From the NCBI GenBank assembly GCA_025765595.1, contig JAIVFH010000053.1:124001-188000 (forward strand): a DNA stretch of 64,000 nucleotides, given 5' to 3'. This document shows positions 57,071 to 64,000 of the stretch, piece after piece. This DNA comes from Obelidium mucronatum (lineage: Eukaryota; Chytridiomycota; Chytridiomycetes; Chytridiales; Chytriomycetaceae). The position numbers and the translations under genes are program-made. A model generated the notes under the pieces. It was not told the origin of the DNA, made no database searches, and saw nothing but the letters and a program-made list of their open reading frames with translations. Each line of letters begins with the position of its first letter. The stretch's first letter is position 1.

Positions 57071-60000
57071 ATGCTCACTAAATTCGAAACCAAGGTAACG
57101 TAAAATCGACAGAGACAGCAATAGCTCGCATGCATTGATGCTCTATTTGCCTATCCATTATATCTTCGCTCCTAATAAGTCGTTTCCAATTTAGTCGAAC
57201 CGCGTGAAGGCGCTGTCATTTCACCCGAAGCGTCCTTGGATTCTCTCTGGTCTGCACAACGGATCTCTGCAGCTCTGGGACTATAAAATCGGAACTCAGG
57301 TTGACCGCTTTGACGAGCATGAAGGTTAGAATGGCATGCGGTTGGATTGCTTTTATTTGCTTTTATTGACTGCTCTCACCAGGTCCTGTCAGAGGCGTTG
57401 CCTTTCATCCAACCCAGCCGCTGTTTGTATCGGGTGGAGATGACTACAAAATTAAAGTGTGGAACTGGAAGCAGCGGCGCTGTCTGTTCACGTTGATGGG
57501 CCATTTGGATTACATTCGTGGCGTGTCCTTCCACCACGAACATCCATGGATTATCAGTTGCTCAGACGACCAAACCATTCGTATTTGGAACTGGCAGTCC
57601 AGAAACTGCATCGCCACACTGACTGGACACACCTACTACGTTATGTCGGCATTGTTCCATCCAAAGGATGATTTGGTGGTTTCTGCCTCCCTGGATCAAA
57701 CCATCCGCGTTTGGGATATTTCAGGTGTGTTTATTTTTATTTTTAATTTTTTACTATGGGTTGGTGGTAACATGTGAACTGGTCAGGGTTGCGTAAAAAA
57801 CATGCTGCCCCTCAAAGCATGCAATTTGAAGATATGCATCGTCACGGTGGTCCACCAGGCCCAGGTGGTCCAGGTGGAGGCCCAGGCCAGCCCGATATGT
57901 TTGGAAACACTGATGTCGTTGTCAAGTACGTTCTTGAAGGACATGACCGTGGTGTCAACTGGGCATCTTTTCATCCAAACTTGCCATTGATTGTTTCTGG
58001 TTCTGACGATCGTCTTATCAAACTCTGGCGTTACAATGGTGAGTGTTTCTGTAGTTTGATATCACGACACGTTGGTATTCATTCATTGTTTTGCCAGAAA
58101 CTCGAGCATGGGAAGTTGATACACTTCGTGGCCACTACAACAACGTGAATGCTGTTCTGTTTCACCCTCGCCAGGAATTGGTCATCAGTAACTCTGAAGA
58201 CAAAACAATCAGTGTTTGGGACATGAACAAGCGGTCACGACTCCACACTTTCCGTCAAGAGCATGATCGTTTCTGGACTCTATGTGCTCATCCTGAATTG
58301 AATCTTTTTGCCGCTGGTTTGTTCTAGTTCCCATGCTATTCTTTCTGCTAACAAATTTGATAGGCCATGACAGCGGATTTGTCGTTTTCAAGCTGGAGAG
58401 AGAGAGACCTGCCCAATCAATTTACCAAAACCAGCTCTTTTACGTCAAGGATAAGATTGTTCGAATGCATGACTTTGCAACGTCCAACGATGTCCCATTG
58501 CTGTCAATTAAGAAGGGGGCTGCGTTGACAACCCCACCACGCACACTATCTTACAATCCCGCAGAGCACTCTGTTCTTGTCTGCTCGGTATGAAATTACC
58601 TACCATCTCATTTTCAAACTGAAATGGTTTCCTTTAATGAATGATTTAGGCCCACGAAGGAGGAACTTATGAACTTTACAGTCTCCCAAAAGATTCCAGC
58701 GGAGAAGCACGAGAAGTTTCTGGGGATATTAAGAAGGGTCAAGGCCAAGCGGCTGTCTTTGTTGGTCGTAACCGTTTCGCCGTCTTGAACAAGGCGGCCC
58801 AACAAATTGTTATCAAGGACCTTCAAAACCAAGCGACTAAGAATTTCAAAACCCCAGGTCTTGTGAACGATATTTTCCACGGTGGCTCAAAGAACTTGAT
58901 TCTTGTGACGCCCACATCTGTAATGTTGTTTGACACTGAATTGAGAAGCACTATTGCCGAGTTGAATGTGACTGGTGTGAGATATGCAGTTTGGTCTCCT
59001 GATCAATCAATGGTTGCTTTGTTCAGCAAGAATGGTGAGGTGATGCCATATGTTTCGATGGGGTTCCTAACTCTCTCATGATTGTACAGCTTTGGTGATC
59101 GCATCTAAAAGCCTTGAGCAGTTGTGCTTGATTCATGAAACTATCAAAATTAAAAGCGGAGCTTGGGATGAATCTGGAATTTTTATCTACTCCACTCAGA
59201 ACCATATCAAGTATGCTCTCCCACAAGGCGACGGTGGTATCATTCGCACAGTCGAGCAGCCCATCTACTTGACCAAAGTCAAGGGAAAGAGTTTGTACTG
59301 TTTGGATCGTGATGGAAAGATCCGCGTGATTATGATTGACCCTTCGGAGTACCGATTCAAGCTTGCGCTTGTCCGTCGTAACTACGATGAAGTGATGTAC
59401 ATTATTAGAACTTCAAACTTGGTGGGTCAATCGATCATCGCGTATCTGCAAAAGAAGGGGTATCCCGAGGTTTGTTTTTTTTTTTGCACCAAATTTTTTT
59501 TTCATTTTTCCTAAAATTACTCCCACAGGTTGCGCTTCATTTCGTCAAAGAAACTAAAACCCGCTTCGAGCTTGCCCTTCAATGTGGTAACCTTGAGGTT
59601 GCTGAAGAGACTGCCAAAATTCTTGACCGCGAAGACTGTTGGAATATGCTCGGTCAAGAAGCTCTGCGCCAAGGAGACCAAAAAGTTCTTGAGAGATGCT
59701 TCCAGCGTGTCAAGAACTTTGACAGATTGTCTTTCTTGTACTTGATCACTGGTAACACGGACAACTTGAAAAAGATGCTCAAGATTGCCGAGCTTCGTGG
59801 AGACCCAATGTCTCGCTACCACAACTCCTTGTATCTTGGAGATGTTGACGAGCAAGTTCGCTTGTTGAAGGAAGTTGGACAATGTGAGCTTCGTGTTGGC
59901 TTTGTGAAAGTTTTGAGTTGTGCTGACGAGTATTTCCTTTAAAGCCCCCCTTGCTTACCTTGCGGCCAAGACTCACGGACTGGAAGAGGAGGCTGCTTCT

Positions 60001-61415
60001 ATTCTTGCCGAGTCTGGTTTGGACCATGCGCCAGTCATTCCTGGAAATGGGGAGCTTTTGAAGCCACCAGCTCCAATTTTGAAGCAATCTGATTTGAATT
60101 GGCCAAAACTTACTGTGGCGCGAAGCTTCTTTGAGGGTGGATTCGCTGGTGCAGGAGAGCAGGCAGGAAAATCCATTGCGGCGCCAGTACCCATTGATGA
60201 GTCCGCCCTTGAAGATGTTGGCGACTGGGACAATGAAGATGATTTGGATTTGGATGATGATGGATTCGGTGCTGCGCCAAAACAAGCAAAGACTGGCAAG
60301 GCAGCAGCAGGTGCAGATTTGGAAGGCGAAGAGGGAGAAGGATGGGATCTGGACGATGAACTTGATTTGCCTGGCGATGGTCCTGCATTTGGCGGAGCTG
60401 ACGCGGTTGAAGCGTACACTCCACCTGCTCCAGGACCACCTGTTACTGACAGTTGGGTTCGAAATTCTCAGTTGGCTGCGGATCACATTGCTGCTGGATC
60501 CTTTGAAACTGCCATGCAGGTTTGTTTTTTCCTCATCTTGGATTCAAGAACTATATAATAACGACTTGTCAGTTGCTTAATCGTCAAGTCGGAGCTGTCA
60601 ATTTTGCTCCTCTCAAGCCGTTGTTTATGGCAATTTTCCAATCCTCCAAAGCCTATATTTCTTGCACAACTTCTGTCAGCCCATTGGCAATCCCTCTTCA
60701 ACGCCCTGGTGGTGATGAAACCAGAGGAGGAAAGGCGATGTACCCATTCCAGGCCATGACAGTCTCCAGTATGATTACCAAACTCCAAGAAGCTTATACT
60801 TCTACCGCAGGTGGAAAGTTCTCGGTTGCTTTGGATCTATTTGTGAACATTATTCAATCACTGTTGTTCACTGTTGCCTCTAAGAAGTCGGAAACAGAAG
60901 AAATCCAACAGCTGTTAACTGTTGCTCGTGAATATATTCTGGGATTAAAAATGGAGCTTTCTCGAAGGGACCCGAGTACAGAACCGAAACGAGCTATTGA
61001 GTTGGCTGCGTACTTCACCCACTGCCAACTCCAACCACTTCACTTGCAACTTGTTTTATCATCTGCCATGACTGCCGCCTACAAGTACAAAAACTTCAAC
61101 ACTGCATGTCAATTCGCCCGCAGATTGCTTGAAATGGGACCGTCTCAGGCCATGGCATTGAAAGCGCGCAAGCTCCTGGCTGCTTGTGAGAACAACCAAA
61201 CCGATGAAATTGCTTTGGACTACAACCAACACAATCCGTTTGTGATTTGTGCATCCTCTTATACACCCATTTACCGTGGTAGCCCGAGTGTTGCTTGCCC
61301 ATACTGTTCTGCTTCGTATAAGCCGGAATTCAAGGGACAGCTTTGTGTGGTGTGTAATGTGTCTGCTGTTGGAGCTACTGGTACTGGATTGAAGAGTATC
61401 AACGATGGTCGTTAA
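57071..61415 (+). CDS. COP1: coatomer subunit alpha
   Basis: Eleven exons (57071-57094, 57195-57324, 57383-57724, 57787-58038, 58098-58316, 58364-58587, 58650-59034, 59090-59469, 59529-59883, 59945-60519, 60573-61415) give 1,242 aa. It begins [20 protein letters not shown], with an N-terminal WD40 propeller ([32 protein letters not shown]), a second propeller, an alpha-solenoid ([20 protein letters not shown]) and the COPI C-terminal domain ending in a Cys-rich block. It is the large outer-coat subunit of COPI for Golgi-to-ER retrieval, and its propellers read KKXX signals. Confidence 0.96.
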
Positions 61416-61465
61416 AAGGAAAAGTCTTTGGTTTTGTGACTCTTTATTATGAATGAATAAATTTG

Positions 61466-61834
61466 TTACTGTCTGGTTACAATCATGTGCATCCACAGGA
61501 TAGCGCCTGAGAGAGCGATGGATGTAATTGGAGGAACTTGGGAGTTGCTTTTTTGAAGGAGCGTCTGACTCACTTTCATGTCAATGATGAGTGGATCCAA
61601 AAGTGCCCTGAGCATTTTCACTTCACCATGCAGAGCGTCAATTTGTTGCTTCAGTGGTTTCGTGTGGAGATCAATCAAGTAGTGGAAGTACAACGTCACA
61701 GCAAAGAAGAGGCCAAGCGCTGTTGCTATGGTTCTGAAACTTACTCCACAATCAGTTCTCGGGCGGTTCAACGAGGTTTCTGGAAATGGCAGTGGAGAAA
61801 GCGACCGTGAAGATTCTGCCTTGTGCCGACCCAT
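61466..61834 (-). CDS. small coiled-coil membrane protein, unknown
   Basis: Intronless, 122 aa. A Ser/Arg-rich N-terminus precedes one clear membrane segment (TIATALGLFFAVTLYFHYLI), a coiled-coil stretch (KQQIDALHGEVKMLRALLD) and a second hydrophobic stretch (SIALSGAILWMHMIV). Not recognised. It lies convergent to alpha-COP (stop codons 50 bp apart) and starts 19 bp after the NC2-beta stop. Confidence 0.6.
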   Translation of the reverse strand: MGRHKAESSRSLSPLPFPETSLNRPRTDCGVSFRTIATALGLFFAVTLYFHYLIDLHTKPLKQQIDALHGEVKMLRALLDPLIIDMKVSQTLLQKSNSQVPPITSIALSGAILWMHMIVTRQ

Positions 61835-61853
61835 ATGGTTATTTTAGGTTATT

Positions 61854-62671
61854 TTATTGAGGTGGTGCATCGCCCGTCATCCCATCGCCCGTCATCCCAT
61901 TCATCATGCTCAGCTTCGCTTGCTCAAACATTGCTTCTTGGCGGCGTAGTTTTTCTTCAGGAGATATACCAGAATTATCAAACTTGCTTGACCTCTTCCG
62001 ACGTTCCTTTGAAAGAGAAACATGGTCAACTTGCGTTTAGAAACCAAGCACATCACAAACCTTTGACAGTTTATTGTGATCTTCGAGGGCATCACTTGCT
62101 TCCGTAATATAATCTTCAAATCCAAGGCTCTAAAATACAGTCGAAAAAATAATACAGCTTTAATAAACGGAAGTGTTGATCGAAGAAAACGTAAGAATGG
62201 ACCTTCAACGCGGCTAAAACATGTTCTCCAGTAATGGTCTTTTTCTGTTCCTTTTCACACATTTCGTTTGCTGACAACCAGAGAAAAACGAACAAAAATG
62301 GTTAAGATATGACCCAGAAGAGACTCTGAGATATATAAACCTTCTGACGAGATGAGATGTACAAACTCTATTTATTTTTTTTGTGGTTTGAACGGAGTTA
62401 GCACAGTATTATAAACAAAAATAAGTGCAGAAACTAACCAAGGCAGCAGTCAGCTATTAGATCTCTGGTCTCCTTCGCGCACCAGAGATCTGCCGGAAGC
62501 GTCTCTTGGATGATTTTCGCGATGGTTGCTGCAACAAGAGGTGTTGTAAATTCCAACTGATTGGCTGGTGGGCTAGGCCTGCGCGAGCGACTTACTCTTC
62601 GGCAGGCCGAGGTCTTCGTCATCAGCACCGCCGGCTCCGACTGGGTAGTGGTCAGATTCATCGTCAGACAT
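61854..62671 (-). CDS. NC2B: negative cofactor 2 subunit beta (Dr1)
   Basis: Six exons (62596-62671, 62439-62528, 62341-62367, 62203-62270, 62060-62128, 61854-62006) give 160 aa. An acidic start (MSDDESDHYPVGAGGADDED) leads into the histone fold GLPKTTIAKIIQETLPADLW, then AKETRDLIADCCLEFVHLIS, and SLGFEDYITEA, as in Dr1. The tail has a short repeat (GDGMTGDA preceded by NGMT). With NC2-alpha it represses TBP at TATA promoters. Exon 3 is only 27 nt. Confidence 0.93.
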
Positions 62672-62825
62672 TGTTTATTAGGGAGTGTGGGAGGGGGCTG
62701 CTCTTTTTTTCCATTTCCAACAAAAAACAAACGCCTTTTTATAGGTCTTCACAGTCAAACAGCATTTTGGAAGTGCCAAATATCAGAACCTAATTTTCAA
62801 AGAAGAGCAGTTAATTCAAATGCGT

Positions 62826-63682
62826 TCAAGTTGCCACAATCGCGATACCTAAACTACTCAGCGCGGCGCCGTTGGCATCAGTGCCAGACCACCCGATTCT
62901 CACAGTCAAAACCATGTTGGGGCTGTTGCAATCACTTGCACAAATGTTTTCTATGCATGCGCACGCGTTCAACGCGCAGGATGTTTTCGACCATGTCATT
63001 CCCCCATTTAGGAATGGTTTGCCTGAAATAATTAGTACGGTAGATTGATGGCCACAATTTAATTTTACCGTTATTCAAGTTGATGACGAGAGTTCGTGCT
63101 GTGTTTGTGGTTAAACTACGAAACACTTGACTAACAATAAGAACCTGGAACACAGACAACCGACATTTCAATTCCAGTGAAAGCAATTGTTCCGGATTTG
63201 AACAATTGGTTGTCGATAAGCATGACCATTTGGACCCTTACAGATGTACTTGCATCTGTCAGTTGCTGCATCCATTGTCCAGTGGCCATTGGAACAACAA
63301 GCTCAGCGTATTCGTCTACTCGCGGATAAAATGCAGCTGTATATATTTTGTTCTTTGTTGGATCTGCCGAGTTGGATGTGATGACCTTTTCATGCATGGT
63401 GAAGAGGATGAGGGACAGATCAGAAACACCCTCGCATATACCTGCATATAAAACACAGAGACAGTTCCCTTTGCTACAACATCTCTTTAGAAAAGAAGTA
63501 AAAAACGCGTTTTGTTTTCCAATACCGAATTTCGGCACAGTTTGATTCAAGCAGTTTCCCGTCGCGCCACAGTAAGACGCAGAAGCACTGTCGGGTCCAG
63601 ACGAAATCCACGCGTTTGAATCCGGAAGCTGCGCGTAAACGAAAGCGAGAAGCGAGTTTATGAGAACGAAGAACAACCACAT
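62826..63682 (-). CDS. Cys-rich secreted protein, unknown
   Basis: Four exons (63526-63682, 63145-63441, 63068-63097, 62826-63022) give 226 aa. A signal peptide (MWLFFVLINSLLAFVYAQ) precedes YCGATGNCLNQT, a hydrophilic beta-rich middle and a Cys-rich end (SCALNACACIENICASDCNS). No GPI signal is evident. It may be an extracellular fungal protein; no family recognised. Its start codon is 31 bp from that of the divergent transporter gene. Confidence 0.65.
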
Positions 63683-63713
63683 TTGCCACAGTAAATATTT
63701 AAACAACGAAGAA

Positions 63714-64000
63714 ATGTCACAACAAACACAACATGAGCAGCTCCTGGCGGGCGACGATCGCCACGAACTAGCCGCCAAATACACACAGCCTCTGTCCACT
63801 CTTCAACTGGTCAGCGTGAATGCATTCTGGTTTGGGTACGTACTAACTGTATGTATGTACGTAAAGATAGTAAAGAACCTTATCGCCTTAATAGTTACCA
63901 ATTCTACTGGTTTATAATGTCCATTGTAATTGTGCCTAAGCAAGTTGAACAAATCATGGGCGACGACAGAAAGGGATCGGGTCTTGCAGCTATATCTTTT
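63714..64000 (+). CDS. MFS transporter, N-terminal fragment
   Basis: Exon 1 (63714-63835) and part of exon 2 (63895 onward, cut by the window edge). The N-terminus is cytosolic (MSQQTQHEQLLAGDDRHELA). The first helix SLNAFWFGY-type motif (VSVNAFWFGYQFYWFIMSIV) and VPKQVEQIMGDDRKGS match a group of MFS carriers with VP...GD. Substrate unknown. It is incomplete at the 3' end because the window stops. Confidence 0.7.

Overview
The window is a gene-dense nuclear segment from a eukaryote with many short GT-AG introns, mostly 45-95 nt. I read about 30 protein genes and 8 spliceosomal snRNA genes. The best fit is an early-diverging, probably zoosporic (chytrid-like) fungus. Fungal signs are a five-RRM Mrd1, a 57-aa eL29, yeast-like U4 ends and secreted glycoproteins of a type I associate with fungi. 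Traits usually lost in Dikarya are also present: HCN-like channels, spastin, an ATG16 with a WD40 propeller, a SYP7-like Qc-SNARE and a BRAT1-like HEAT protein. The taxonomic call is inference. Coordinates are CDS spans from start to stop codon; exon joints were chosen by hand from splice motifs, reading phase and family similarity.

Layout. 1-1.9 kb: a PH-like protein and a GT1 glycosyltransferase. 2.0-3.5 kb: snRNA array A (U2>, <U5, U1>, <U4). 3.8-18.5 kb: CLASP, a BRAT1-like HEAT protein, exosome CSL4, an EHD-like membrane GTPase, PBDC1 and MRD1. 18.9-20.5 kb: snRNA array B, an inverted copy of array A. 20.7-23.6 kb: mitochondrial IF2. 23.8-30.7 kb: two tandem HCN-like channels, each with two cyclic-nucleotide-binding domains and a GYR pore signature. 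30.9-31.9 kb: divergent H2B/H2A. 32.2-37.6 kb: two IMPACT-family genes, WDR55 and a WD40-bearing ATG16. 37.7-41.7 kb: three tandem secreted glycoprotein paralogues. 42-55.97 kb: a run of minus-strand genes (spastin, Qc-SNARE, PIG-H, an unknown protein, ZIP4/SPO22, di-ubiquitin, KLHDC4, a coiled-coil protein). 56.4-64 kb: eL29, alpha-COP, a small membrane protein, NC2-beta, a Cys-rich secreted protein and a truncated MFS transporter.

The strongest unusual items are: (1) the inverted duplication of a compact array carrying U1, U2, U4 and U5 together, with near-identical RNAs and diverged spacers; (2) a motif shared by all eight snRNA promoters, placed upstream of a TATA box and echoed at the polyubiquitin gene; (3) the tandem double-cNBD channels with an altered selectivity filter; (4) GC-rich patches confined to the 5' coding ends of six genes.
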